Positions 43,169-51,651 of a stretch of DNA of 64,000 nt are shown in pieces (position 1 is the stretch's first letter; each line of letters begins with the position of its first letter). Position numbers and translations under genes: made by a program. The notes beneath the pieces are model-generated. The model made no database searches and was not told the origin of the DNA. It saw nothing but the letters and a program-made list of their open reading frames with translations. Source of the DNA: Phyllobacterium bourgognense (GTDB lineage: Bacteria > Pseudomonadota > Alphaproteobacteria > Rhizobiales > Rhizobiaceae); assembly GCF_003337575.1 (NCBI RefSeq), contig NZ_QPJM01000016.1:1-64000 (forward strand), read 5' to 3'.

Positions 43169-43984
43169 TCACCTGCCTCGCCGGAACAGAATCTCGCCCT
43201 TGCCGGATACGGCAATGTCACCGCCAAATTTGCCCGGTCTTGCGCCGAGCAGCGGCTTGTCCATGATTTTTTCCCGGATGAGAAACTGGTCGAACACGCC
43301 GGAAAAAGCGATGTCAGTTTCGCCGCAGTCGACAAAGGTCGGGGCAAGATTTTCCGGGCGGCGGTCAAGGAACAGGGAGCCGCGTTTCATCAGGTAACCT
43401 GGCATCGCACCAACGCGGCCGGCGACGACAATCGACCCGGCGATCATGCGGTAGCCGGCATAGTCACCGCAGCCTTTGACAATGGCAATGATGCCGCGAC
43501 GCAATCTTTCGCCTGCATAATTTCCGGCCTTGCCGCGGACAATCAGTAGGCCGCCTTCCATGCCGGTGATTTCACCAGCGAGCGGCCCGCCGAGATAGTC
43601 TCCAGCATTGCCCTTGATCTCAAGCCGGCCATCGACCATGCACGAACCCGCGTGATCGCCGGCGCTGCCGTCAATGAGCAGAGCACCGCCGGACATTTTC
43701 CTGCCCGCCTCGAGACCGACATCGCCGGTGACGCGAATGGCGCCACCGCTCAACCCGGTACCGATTTTGTCGAACCGCGCGCTGCCGCCCTCGAAAATGA
43801 TACTTTGCGGATCTTTGCCGGTGACCTTGAAGACATCGCCCACCAAGGCGGGATTGCGGGTGGTTCCAACGCGCAGCTTTTCTATCTGCACATCTGCCAA
43901 ACCGGCCAGCCCGGCAGGTGTCAGAGCCGACAGGTCGAGACGTTCTTCCGGTTCGGCAAGCAGCGTGAAGGTCAGCGCTTTCAT
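43169..43984 (-). CDS. fhcC: Formyltransferase/hydrolase complex subunit C
   Basis: 271 residues, homologous to formylmethanofuran dehydrogenase subunit C. It shows the repeated glutamate-synthase-like GXGXG beta-helix: SGGAIRVTGDVGLEAGRKM, GGALLIDGSAGDHAGSCM, GNAGDYLGGPLAGEITG. In bacteria the Fhc complex moves the formyl group from dH4MPT to a methanofuran analogue and releases formate. It is the last gene of fhcB-A-D-C, overlapping fhcD by 4 bp. Its 3' end lies 22 bp from the inverted-repeat element. Confidence 0.93.
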   Translation of the reverse strand: MKALTFTLLAEPEERLDLSALTPAGLAGLADVQIEKLRVGTTRNPALVGDVFKVTGKDPQSIIFEGGSARFDKIGTGLSGGAIRVTGDVGLEAGRKMSGGALLIDGSAGDHAGSCMVDGRLEIKGNAGDYLGGPLAGEITGMEGGLLIVRGKAGNYAGERLRRGIIAIVKGCGDYAGYRMIAGSIVVAGRVGAMPGYLMKRGSLFLDRRPENLAPTFVDCGETDIAFSGVFDQFLIREKIMDKPLLGARPGKFGGDIAVSGKGEILFRRGR

Positions 43985-44898
43985 GGCAGCAGATCCTTCA
44001 GGTGATAGTGGAACTTGCCGAGCTTGCCGCCATAATTGCCGGCGCTGATCCGAACCGCACCTCGCTTGGGACCAAGCTCGATGACCGCCTTCAACCCCGC
44101 GCGCATGGCAGCCGCCACAGCGTCGTTGTTTTCGCCGTCGATGACGATCTCCAGTACCGCATTGACCTCCGGCGTCAGCGCGGAGTTGACGACGCCGCGC
44201 AGCGTCGGCGCGAAGGCGTCATTGGTCGAGGCCATCATGCCCTTATATTTGCCGCCGACTTTCGAGCCCGACCGGACGACGCCTCCCGGGAACGGCATGA
44301 TCGCGCCGGGGACCTTTTCGATGGCGGCTACGGCGCGTTCCGCCGCGCGCATGGCCTTGGCGTTATCGGCAGCAAGAAACAGCAGATTGCCGCCGCCGAC
44401 GGCAAGCTTGGTCAGCCCCGTGGTCGCCTCGCAAAGGAACTCGCCATCCATCACCGGCACGCGCCAATAGTGCTTGCCGCCAAACTTCTTCGATATCTGC
44501 CAGCCGTCGCCGAAGTAACGCAGCGCATTGCCGAGATCGAGCGGCGCCGTTCCCTCAAGATCGGCAAAGCAGGCGCTGCCGGGCGATGTCAGCACGCATT
44601 GGCCGAGGCGGTTCTTCAACTGCTTCTGCAATTCGTCCGTGCCCATCGCGAAAATCATGACACGGCAACCCGGCCGGCCATCAGGGGTTTTCGACGCGGG
44701 CAAATCCCTGTCGATGGCCGCCTCGCAACCGCAGCCGATAACCGAGGTCGCATAACCAGTCATGGTGATGGCGGCCTGCCGCGCCCATTTCAACGTCGGC
44801 GCCGTAATGATGATCGCAGTGGCGCGCATCCCGAAGGCTTCGGCAAAAGTATCGTCGATAACGACGCCATTGCGGTTCAACTGATGCATCTGGTTCAT
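43981..44898 (-). CDS. fhcD: Formylmethanofuran-tetrahydromethanopterin formyltransferase subunit of Fhc
   Basis: 305 residues, typical Ftr/FhcD length. Conserved segments are VIDDTFAEAFGMRATAIIIT, PGGVVRSGSKVGGKYKGMMAST and YGGKLGKFHYHLKDLLP. It transfers the formyl group between dH4MPT and the methanofuran-like cofactor. The start at 44898 (MNQMHQLNRNGV) overlaps the fhcA stop as ATGA; the longer upstream reading runs inside fhcA. Confidence 0.94.
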   Translation of the reverse strand: MNQMHQLNRNGVVIDDTFAEAFGMRATAIIITAPTLKWARQAAITMTGYATSVIGCGCEAAIDRDLPASKTPDGRPGCRVMIFAMGTDELQKQLKNRLGQCVLTSPGSACFADLEGTAPLDLGNALRYFGDGWQISKKFGGKHYWRVPVMDGEFLCEATTGLTKLAVGGGNLLFLAADNAKAMRAAERAVAAIEKVPGAIMPFPGGVVRSGSKVGGKYKGMMASTNDAFAPTLRGVVNSALTPEVNAVLEIVIDGENNDAVAAAMRAGLKAVIELGPKRGAVRISAGNYGGKLGKFHYHLKDLLP

Positions 44899-46523
44899 GA
44901 AATCACCTCCGCAAACGGGTCCGGACGCTGGATTGCGGAATCCGGGAAGGTGAACCAATCGAGCGAGAGTCCGTAGCGCTCTTCGTGGTAGGCTTGCATG
45001 CGCTTGACCATCGCCTTGTCCGGTGGCGGGTTGAGACGCAACGTCTTGCCCCAGCGATAATGGGTTACCTTGCCGTTCTTGACGACGAGATCGCCATTCT
45101 TGAAAACCAGCGCCGCCTCGCGGAACATTTTTGCGATATCCCTGCCCTTGCGATAGACCGCGACATCAGCGATGGCGCCTGCCCCGAGATGGCCGCGATC
45201 CTTGAGGCCGAGGAGCTTGGCGGGAGCTGCACGAGTCATGATGGCGATCTCTTCCAGCGTGTATTCGCGGCGCACCGAGGCGAGCGTCGTCAGCCCGAGC
45301 GCCGTTGCATTGAGCTCCGTGGACTTCGCATCGCGGGCATTGCTGCTCATCAAAAGTTCGAAGAGTTCCGGATAAGCGGTGAAAGGCGCGCCGTTCGGGT
45401 GATCGGTGGTGAAATATACGCGCCATGGATCGGTGATGAGCAGGAAAAGCTCGAGGCCTACCGCCCATTGCAGCGAGCCGTAGTAGTCCTGCTTGTAGCG
45501 GTAGGGCACGATGCCGCCGCCGCCATTGCCGTCGCCATCGAGAATCACGGTCTTTTTCGGGCTGGCATTGCCGATCGCCAAATACTGCCGCATCACATCC
45601 GACGAGATGGTCACCGTCTGGCCGAACATCACCTGGCCGATATCTATGGTCACATCAGGGTTGGCGTTGACGGCTTCCGCCAGCCGCGCCGCCTCCGACG
45701 AGAATTTGCGCTTGCCCTCGGTGCCATAGCCATAGAACTGGAGATGGGCGAGATGCAGCGGCACCCCTTCCGTCGCGGCGATTGTCGCGGCGGCCGTATC
45801 GGCGCTGCCGGCAATGCCGAGATTATTGGCGTGTACATGCAAGGGATGCGGCACGCCAAGCCGCGTCACAGATGCCTGCAGCGACTTGACGATCTTGCGC
45901 GAGCTGACGCCATATTCCGGCACGGTGTCATCGAGCGAGAACGAGCGGACATTCTCCTTGAAGGCTGCCGCTGCACCGGCATTGATGACCTTTACGCCCA
46001 AGGCGCGGGTCGAGCCGATGACCCAGGCGACATAATCGTCGAGCATCGCCGAGGACTTGCCATTACGAAGGAGCGACAGGGTAAAATCATCATTGCCAAG
46101 GATCGCAAGCGTCGCCTTGTCGATGATCGGGATGTCGGCGAGTTCGAGATGCGTATGCAAAGCGGTATACGGCGCCATCGCTGGCTCGACAACGGTGGTA
46201 AAACCCATCTGTGCGTAGAGCGTGCCGGTCTGGAAGGTCGACCAGCCGGCGTTGGACAGCGGTGTATTGGCCGGACGCGGCTGATGCGCGCGGTGATGCT
46301 CGGGCAGAAGCAGGCGCGCCGTGTTCACATTGCCGCCGCCGATATGCGAATGGATATCGATGGCTCCGGCCATGACGATGCAGCCGGAGACATCGTGCGT
46401 CTCATCCGCCGTCGCGCCCTTCGGCGCATCGACAAGCAGGCCGTCCCTGATCCAGACGTCGCGCTTGGCGGTTGCGGCGTTGACAGGATCGACGACATCT
46501 CCGCCGGTAAGTCGGATCAACAT
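44895..46523 (-). CDS. fhcA: Formyltransferase/hydrolase complex subunit A (formylmethanofuran hydrolase)
   Basis: 542 residues of the amidohydrolase superfamily, homologous to FwdA/FmdA. Zinc ligands appear in AIDIHSHIGGGNVNTARLL (HxH), the later HVHANNLG and LHLAHLQFYGYG, and the catalytic Asp in FTTDHPNGAPF. It hydrolyses formylmethanofuran to formate and methanofuran. It overlaps fhcB by 7 bp and fhcD by 4 bp, a coupled operon. Starts at ATG 46523 (MLIRLTGGDVVDP). Confidence 0.94.
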   Translation of the reverse strand: MLIRLTGGDVVDPVNAATAKRDVWIRDGLLVDAPKGATADETHDVSGCIVMAGAIDIHSHIGGGNVNTARLLLPEHHRAHQPRPANTPLSNAGWSTFQTGTLYAQMGFTTVVEPAMAPYTALHTHLELADIPIIDKATLAILGNDDFTLSLLRNGKSSAMLDDYVAWVIGSTRALGVKVINAGAAAAFKENVRSFSLDDTVPEYGVSSRKIVKSLQASVTRLGVPHPLHVHANNLGIAGSADTAAATIAATEGVPLHLAHLQFYGYGTEGKRKFSSEAARLAEAVNANPDVTIDIGQVMFGQTVTISSDVMRQYLAIGNASPKKTVILDGDGNGGGGIVPYRYKQDYYGSLQWAVGLELFLLITDPWRVYFTTDHPNGAPFTAYPELFELLMSSNARDAKSTELNATALGLTTLASVRREYTLEEIAIMTRAAPAKLLGLKDRGHLGAGAIADVAVYRKGRDIAKMFREAALVFKNGDLVVKNGKVTHYRWGKTLRLNPPPDKAMVKRMQAYHEERYGLSLDWFTFPDSAIQRPDPFAEVIS

Positions 46524-47611
46524 GGCAAGGCCTTTCGGCCGGGAAGAGCTTGCGCGAGCTGACCTACGATGCTCGAGACGCTCGGAAGCTCCGAGGGCTG
46601 GGCGGCCTGCACCGCCCTGAATGTGCCGGTCCGGCTTGAGTAGGAAACGCCATCATGATCGATGCCGGCCTTGCCGACGGAAATCGTAATTTTGGCGCCC
46701 GACGTTGGACTATTGGTTTTGCTCAGCGATATCAGCGGTATCTTTCCCCCACGGGGGGGAGTTTCGCCGCCCCTCGTCGACATCCAGACATGAAGGTCCG
46801 CTTCCTTGTCGCGGATCATGCGCTGGATGTCCCATCGCCCGGGGTCATAGCTTGGGAGGCTATTTGAGAAACCTGTTCGGGGCGGAAAGCCCGTCATCCA
46901 TAGCGAGGTGAGCGCCGTGCCCCACGCGTCGTCATCGGCGGGCAGAAACACGCTGCTGGCGCGGCCCGTCTTGTTGAGGTCGGCGACCAGGCCCTGCAGC
47001 ATGACGAGGCCGGCGGTCTCGCCCGACGTGCCCGAGAAGACGAACACCGGGAATTGCGCCGTGGTCAGGGCCTTCCTGAAACGGTCGATATTGGTCAAGG
47101 AGGCAGCAATGCGCTGCCCCTGCAGCCCGGCGCGAAGCACGCCAAGCACGGCAGGAAGTGACAGCCCGTCTGCGCCCAGCGGTATCGCTTTCAACTTGCG
47201 GGCGAGCTTGTCAGCTTCGATCGTTTCGGTTCCATCGATATGGAACCAGGTGCGCTTGTGCTTGTCGCCAAGATCCGGCTGCGAACCCGCCCAGGCCTGC
47301 AGAAGTTCGTGATGGGCGACGGGGATTTCGCCGACGATGACGATCAGGCTGGAACGGCGGCGCGCTTCTCCCGGCATCGTGAACATGCCGCCGTGATCGG
47401 TAAACAGCGCGACCTCCTTGGCAAGCACATCGCCCGCGGCATGATCGTAAGCGCCACCTAACCTTTCGGCGAGCGCAATGGCACTGCGCGTACCGTGCAC
47501 ATCCGCATCGAGGGTGAAAACTGGACAACGGCTGGACGCCAGAAGCTTTGCAGCATTCCGAACAGCATCCGTCAAAGGTACCGGCTGGCTGCCAACCCAT
47601 GCAACCGACAT
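46517..47611 (-). CDS. fhcB: Formyltransferase/hydrolase complex subunit B
   Basis: 364 residues, homologous to the molybdopterin/tungstopterin subunit FwdB but much reduced, as in other bacterial FhcB proteins, with no FeS-cluster cysteine motif of catalytic FwdB visible. Segments include SSRCPVFTLDADVHGTRSAIALAER, DHGGMFTMPGEARRRSS and YDPGRWDIQRMI. It probably has a structural role. The start at ATG 47611 (MSVAWVGSQP) is chosen; a TTG three codons earlier is also in frame. First gene of the fhcBADC operon; a palindromic repeat lies upstream. Confidence 0.9.
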   Translation of the reverse strand: MSVAWVGSQPVPLTDAVRNAAKLLASSRCPVFTLDADVHGTRSAIALAERLGGAYDHAAGDVLAKEVALFTDHGGMFTMPGEARRRSSLIVIVGEIPVAHHELLQAWAGSQPDLGDKHKRTWFHIDGTETIEADKLARKLKAIPLGADGLSLPAVLGVLRAGLQGQRIAASLTNIDRFRKALTTAQFPVFVFSGTSGETAGLVMLQGLVADLNKTGRASSVFLPADDDAWGTALTSLWMTGFPPRTGFSNSLPSYDPGRWDIQRMIRDKEADLHVWMSTRGGETPPRGGKIPLISLSKTNSPTSGAKITISVGKAGIDHDGVSYSSRTGTFRAVQAAQPSELPSVSSIVGQLAQALPGRKALPC

Positions 47612-47678
47612 ATTCCGCAACTTTCTGGTGCCAGCCTATACTTAGCGACCTTTTTTTCGAATGTGAACCCTAGGGTGC

Positions 47679-47808
47679 GTCGATATTCACACCATGACGG
47701 TCTGCAAACGGTATTTTTCTGCGATCCGGTGCTCTCGTACTTTGAGTACACTCCGCTCCGGTTCTCGAAAATCACCGTTTTCGCCTCGTCATGATGGCGA
47801 ATCTCAAC
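47679..47808. repeat. Palindromic intergenic repeat, family A copy 3
   Basis: About 130 bp, matching copy 1 (3300-3427) in opposite orientation from GTCGATATTCAC to its far end. Central arms TGCTCTCGTACTTTGAGTACA are less symmetric than in copies 2 and 4. It occupies most of the space between the pterin dehydratase gene (-) and fhcB (-). Confidence 0.8.
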
Positions 47809-47833
47809 ACACCTGCCTGCAAAAAATTTCAGA

Positions 47834-48223
47834 TCAATCGTCGTACTTAACGTAGGCGAAGCGCTGGTCGGTTTGCGGCGTTCCTTCCAGCGATCCCGCC
47901 TCCTTGCCCGGTTGCCAGTGAACGACGCTCTCGATCTTTTTGGCGAGCTCGAAATCCTTGTCGGTGATGCCCTTGGCCGCATGGTTCTGCAGCAGCACCT
48001 CGACCCAGGCGTAGGAGGCCTTCAGATCCGGATGATGCCAGGCAGCCTCGGCGAGATGGCCAACGGTGTTGATCACCATCAGGGTCGACTTCCAGCCATG
48101 GGTCTTGTACTTGCGGCGAATCCAGCCGTTCTCATAGCGCCAGTGCGGCAAATCCGCCTTGAGCTTTTCGTTGATTTCGCTTTCGGAATATACCTTTTCC
48201 TTGGGCTTCTTCTCGTCGGTCAT
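47834..48223 (-). CDS. Pterin-4a-carbinolamine dehydratase family protein (DCoH-like)
   Basis: 129 residues, PCD/DCoH fold. The active-site motif HLAEAAWHHPDLKASYAWVEV (split His-His-Pro) is at about 55-75. A charged N-terminal extension (TDEKKPKEKVYSESEINEKL) and a C-terminal tail extend beyond the usual 100 residues. Such genes are regular members of bacterial dH4MPT islands, where a role in pterin handling or cofactor synthesis is suspected. It is divergent from mptG across 163 bp that hold a 65-bp inverted repeat. Confidence 0.85.
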   Translation of the reverse strand: MTDEKKPKEKVYSESEINEKLKADLPHWRYENGWIRRKYKTHGWKSTLMVINTVGHLAEAAWHHPDLKASYAWVEVLLQNHAAKGITDKDFELAKKIESVVHWQPGKEAGSLEGTPQTDQRFAYVKYDD

Positions 48224-48251
48224 GGGCGATACTCCACTTCTTCACTGATGT

Positions 48252-48316
48252 AGGTCGTCAATTCATAAATCCGATGGCCTCCTACCATTTTCACCGGATT
48301 TATGAATTGACGACCT
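48252..48316. repeat. 65-bp inverted repeat between divergent genes
   Basis: Perfect 22-bp arms (48252-48273 and 48295-48316; inner ends AAATCCG / CGGATTT) enclose ATGGCCTCCTACCATTTTCA. The core ATGGCCTCCTACCATTT is shared with the element at 50276-50546. It could be a minimal member of that repeat family. It lies in the promoter gap of the dehydratase and mptG genes. Confidence 0.7.
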
Positions 48317-48386
48317 CTTGCACCTCGGTCGAAAGACGATATCATAGTGCAGGGCCCGATTTTTGAGATTGTGTAAAGAATAGCAA

Positions 48387-49349
48387 ATGTCGGAATCCGT
48401 CACCATTACAGTCCCGGCGCGCCTTCATCTCGGCTTTCTCGATATACCGCGTTCTGGCACCGACCGCTTTGGCAGCGTCGGCTTGCCTGTGCAGGATATC
48501 GCGACAGTCCTGACGATTTCCCGTTCGGCCGAGACACAGGTTCATGGTGGCGAACAGGCGCGCATCGAACAGCATGTCGCGACTCTGTGCAACCATCTCG
48601 GCATCAAGGCGCAACACCGGGTCAATGTGCAGCGAGCGATCCCGCGGCATATAGGCCTCGGTTCCGGCACGCAGATCGCCCTGGCTGTCGCAGGTGCCAT
48701 CCGCACACTGCATGGTCTGCCGCTCGACGCCGTCAATGACGCTGTCCTGCTCGGACGCGGCTCCCGCTCCGGCATCGGTATTGCTGCATTCGACGAGGGT
48801 GGCGTGATCGTCGATGCGGGCAAAGGCGCTGGCAGCGCGGCACCCACCGTTATTTCGCGCATACCGTTTCCTGAAGCCTGGCGCATCATCCTCGTCTTCG
48901 ACGCCTCGACGCAAGGCATCCATGGCGAGGCCGAGATCGAAGCCTTCCGGACATTACCGCCGTTCCCGGTCGAAACCTCGGCTGCAATCTGCCGCCATGT
49001 GCTGATGGGTATCATGCCGGCGCTGATCGAGCAGGATCTCCCATCGTTCGGCCGCGCTGTGGAAGCGATACAGGCCGAGATCGGCAACTATTTTGCGCCG
49101 GCGCAGGGCGGCGTCTTCACCAGCAAGCATGTCGAAGCCGCCATACGGCAGCTGGCACAGGCGGGTGCTGTGGGCATCGGCCAGAGCTCATGGGGACCGA
49201 CGGGTTTCGCCTTTGCTGCCTCGCAGTCGGAAGCGATGCGCATTGTCGATGCGATCGGGCGGTCGCCCGGCACTACCATCCAGATCGTTGCCGGCCGAAA
49301 CGCGGGTGCGGATATCACGCACACCGCATTAAACTTAGCAACTGCTTAG
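48387..49349 (+). CDS. mptG: Beta-ribofuranosylaminobenzene 5'-phosphate synthase (MptG-like)
   Basis: 320 residues of the GHMP-kinase-like superfamily. VTITVPARLHLGFLDIPRSG is at the N terminus, and the phosphate loop GLGSGTQIALAVAGAIR is at about 90-107. It condenses 4-hydroxy- or 4-aminobenzoate with PRPP in the first committed step of methanopterin synthesis. The ATG at 48387 has only a weak AAAGAA ribosome site. It is followed by mtdB 33 bp later on the same strand. Confidence 0.92.
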   Translation: MSESVTITVPARLHLGFLDIPRSGTDRFGSVGLPVQDIATVLTISRSAETQVHGGEQARIEQHVATLCNHLGIKAQHRVNVQRAIPRHIGLGSGTQIALAVAGAIRTLHGLPLDAVNDAVLLGRGSRSGIGIAAFDEGGVIVDAGKGAGSAAPTVISRIPFPEAWRIILVFDASTQGIHGEAEIEAFRTLPPFPVETSAAICRHVLMGIMPALIEQDLPSFGRAVEAIQAEIGNYFAPAQGGVFTSKHVEAAIRQLAQAGAVGIGQSSWGPTGFAFAASQSEAMRIVDAIGRSPGTTIQIVAGRNAGADITHTALNLATA

Positions 49350-49382
49350 ATTCAGGGCCCATTACCATAAGGAGCGGAAACA

Positions 49383-50279
49383 GTGAGCCGCAAAACCATC
49401 CTTCACATGCTGACACCACTTCGGCAAATGAGCCCGTTCGACGTCAATATGGCGCTCGATGCAGGCTACGACGCCGTGGTTCCCTATACGGATGTCACCC
49501 TTGCCGATGTCGGCAATCTCGTCCAGGACGCGATTTTTTCGCGCCCGCCGGATGCAGGTGTCGCGACAGGCATTTTCCTTGCGGGCAAGGATGCGCCGAC
49601 GGCGCTCGACATGCTCGATGCGGCGAGGAAAGCCATGGTGCCACCCTTCGAAATTTCGGTGTTTGCCGATCCGGCAGGCTCGTTCACCACGGCGGCGGCG
49701 ATGGTCGCCAAGGTCGAAAAGGCGCTGATCAAGCACCATGACCGCGAATTGAACGGAACCTCGGTGGCGGTCTTCGGTGCCACGGGTGTCGTTGGCTATT
49801 GCACGGCGGTCATCGCGGCCGAACAGGGTGCCCGGGTGACGATCGTAGGCCACGATGGCATTGAGCGTGTGCAGGAGATTGCGGCATCGATCAAGCAGCG
49901 GTTCGACGTAACAGTCGAGCCTGCCGACGGCTCGACGGAAGCCAAAAAGGCTGCAATCGTCGAGGGTACGGAAGTCGTGCTGGCTGCGGCTAAGGCCGGC
50001 ATTCAGGTGCTTTCGCAAGCGCAGCTCGGCTCTGCGGGCGGGCTTCTCGTCGCCGCTGATGTGAATGCAGTCCCGCCGGCGGGTATCGAGGGCTTGAAAG
50101 TCAATGCCAATGGCGAGCCACTCGATGCGACGCAGGCTGTCGGCATTGGTCCACTCTCCATTGGCAACGTCAAATACAAGACTCAAGCCGGTTTGTTTGA
50201 ACAGATGATCAAGGCGAAAAAGCCGGTTATCTTTGATTTTCGGGATGCATTCACCCTTGCTCGCGACCTTGCCAATTAG
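49383..50279 (+). CDS. mtdB: NAD(P)-dependent methylenetetrahydromethanopterin dehydrogenase
   Basis: 298 residues. ILHMLTPLRQMSPFDVNMALDAG and the Rossmann signature VAVFGATGVVGYCTAVIAAEQGA match MtdB. It oxidises methylene-dH4MPT to methenyl-dH4MPT. The start is GTG at 49383 after AAGGAG, 8 nt away. The stop codon TAG (50277-50279) lies inside the left terminal repeat of the MITE-like element at 50276, so the element was inserted at the very end of the gene or its sequence now supplies the stop. Confidence 0.94.
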   Translation: MSRKTILHMLTPLRQMSPFDVNMALDAGYDAVVPYTDVTLADVGNLVQDAIFSRPPDAGVATGIFLAGKDAPTALDMLDAARKAMVPPFEISVFADPAGSFTTAAAMVAKVEKALIKHHDRELNGTSVAVFGATGVVGYCTAVIAAEQGARVTIVGHDGIERVQEIAASIKQRFDVTVEPADGSTEAKKAAIVEGTEVVLAAAKAGIQVLSQAQLGSAGGLLVAADVNAVPPAGIEGLKVNANGEPLDATQAVGIGPLSIGNVKYKTQAGLFEQMIKAKKPVIFDFRDAFTLARDLAN

Positions 50280-50546
50280 GGTCAGGACCCATTGATATGA
50301 TCGAAATGGCGCCTGAAACGGCAAGAAGATGCGAGGAGAGATGCGAAGGGCGGGGTCTTTCCCCCGGCCGAGTGGTTCGACACTGCAGCTTGCGGCCGTT
50401 TCGGCGTCCGCAGGATAGGGTCCATTTGCCCGGCTACTTTGTCGCAAAGGCTCGACAATGGATAAACATTGCCATCGCCTTTGCTCCTCTTATCCGAACA
50501 AATGGCCTCCTACCATTTGGATCAGATCAATGAGTCCTGACCCTAA
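50276..50546. mobile_element. MITE-like element (271 bp) with 27-bp terminal inverted repeats
   Basis: The left end (50276-50302, starting TTAGGGTCAGGA) and right end (50520-50546, ending TCCTGACCCTAA) are inverted copies identical at 25 of 27 positions. The interior carries no coding sequence with protein-like character. It contains segments shared with family B copy 1 (CGGCAAGAAGATGCG, CATCGCCTTTGCTCCT, GCCTCCTAC) and, near the right end, a small AAATGG/CCATTT hairpin. It lies exactly between mtdB and the ATP-grasp gene and overlaps both: the mtdB stop is in the left repeat and the downstream start in the right repeat. Confidence 0.8.
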
Positions 50547-51651
50547 TCCCGCGATCCTGATCGCCGCGATTTCCGGACGCTCTCTCGCAGCGGCGGCGCG
50601 GCGTGCCGGTTTCCGGCCGCTGGTCGCCGACCTTTTCAACGATGCCGATACGCTGGCACTGGCGGACCGCGCGTTGAAACTTTCGGGCAGCCTGCAGAGC
50701 GGGATCGAGGAGGAACGGATCACCGGGACACTGGCTGAACTTGCAGGCGGCGACCGGCCGGTGGCTCTGATCTATGGCTCAGGCTTCGAGCGCAGACCGG
50801 AGATGATCGAGGCGATTTCACGCCAGTTCCAGATCGCCGGCAACACTGCACAAACGATCCGCCTGGTGAAGAACCCGGCCGGTCTGGCGCGGCTATGTTC
50901 CGAGCTCTCGATACCGCATCCCGATATTCGCTTCGATGCGCCGGAACATCCGCAATACTGGCTGACCAAGCTCGCCGGTGGTGCCGGTGGTTCGCATGTA
51001 AAGCCCGCCAATGGCAATGCGTCCGGACAAGAGCATTATTTCCAGCGCTTCATTCCGGGCAGGAACCTTTCAGCGCTGTTTCTCGCCAACAGGCAGGAGG
51101 CGCATATTGTGGGGTTCAGCCGGCAATGGTCGTCGCCTTCGAAGCATACGCCGTTCCGCTATGGCGGTGCGGTGCGACTGCGGCGCTACGACAAAAACAA
51201 GGCGGCCCGGATCGAGGAATGGCTGACGGCTTTGACCAGGCGCACCGGCCTTGCCGGGCTCAACAGCGCCGATTTCATCGATGGCGATGCCGGCCTCAAT
51301 CTGATCGAGATCAATCCGCGCCCCGGCGCAACACTCGACATTTTCGACAGCGATCAGACCCCGCTGCTGCGCGAACACTTACGCGCCGTCATGGGATCCA
51401 ACATAACCTTGCCCGCCTATAAGGGTTCGACCGCTTCGGCGATCGCCTACACGGCGAAAGCAATCAGCGCCTTTCCGAAAATCGATTGGCCGGCGCTGAC
51501 GGCGGATCATCAGATGTCAGGAACAACGCTTGCAGCAGGCGACCCTGTCTGCACGGTTTTTGCCACGGCTCCCTCCGCTGCAGCAGCGATGCGCGCCGTG
51601 AAGAGCCGCGTCAAGGAGCTCGCGGTTAACTGGAGGGGGGATTCTCCATGA
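50530..51651 (+). CDS. ATP-grasp family protein of the dH4MPT island (Orf17-like)
   Basis: 373 residues from the ATG at 50530; the ATP-grasp region runs from about 100 to 290 with TKLAGGAGGSHVKP (nucleotide loop) and LNLIEINPRPGATLDIF (metal ligands). It corresponds by position and type to the ATP-grasp gene between mtdB and mch in Methylobacterium (orf17), needed for C1 metabolism and probably for cofactor synthesis; its reaction is unknown. The first codons (MSPDPNP) are encoded by the right terminal repeat of the MITE-like element and have no clear ribosome site, so the native start may have been altered. A longer reading from 50458 lies wholly inside the element. Confidence 0.8.
   Translation: MSPDPNPAILIAAISGRSLAAAARRAGFRPLVADLFNDADTLALADRALKLSGSLQSGIEEERITGTLAELAGGDRPVALIYGSGFERRPEMIEAISRQFQIAGNTAQTIRLVKNPAGLARLCSELSIPHPDIRFDAPEHPQYWLTKLAGGAGGSHVKPANGNASGQEHYFQRFIPGRNLSALFLANRQEAHIVGFSRQWSSPSKHTPFRYGGAVRLRRYDKNKAARIEEWLTALTRRTGLAGLNSADFIDGDAGLNLIEINPRPGATLDIFDSDQTPLLREHLRAVMGSNITLPAYKGSTASAIAYTAKAISAFPKIDWPALTADHQMSGTTLAAGDPVCTVFATAPSAAAAMRAVKSRVKELAVNWRGDSP

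Noticed and set aside
43981-46562. Long plus-strand ORFs antisense to fhcD and fhcA
   Set aside because: Their composition (Arg/His/Gly-rich) and lack of motifs fit the complement of strongly coding minus-strand fhc genes.
49362-50447. 361-codon minus-strand ORF over mtdB
   Set aside because: It covers mtdB on the opposite strand and runs into the MITE-like element. The mtdB frame carries clear Rossmann and family motifs, so this is a shadow.
50458-50529. Longer N terminus for the ATP-grasp protein starting at 50458
   Set aside because: These 24 codons lie wholly inside the MITE-like element and have no family similarity. The start at 50530 is more economical, although it is also in the element's end.
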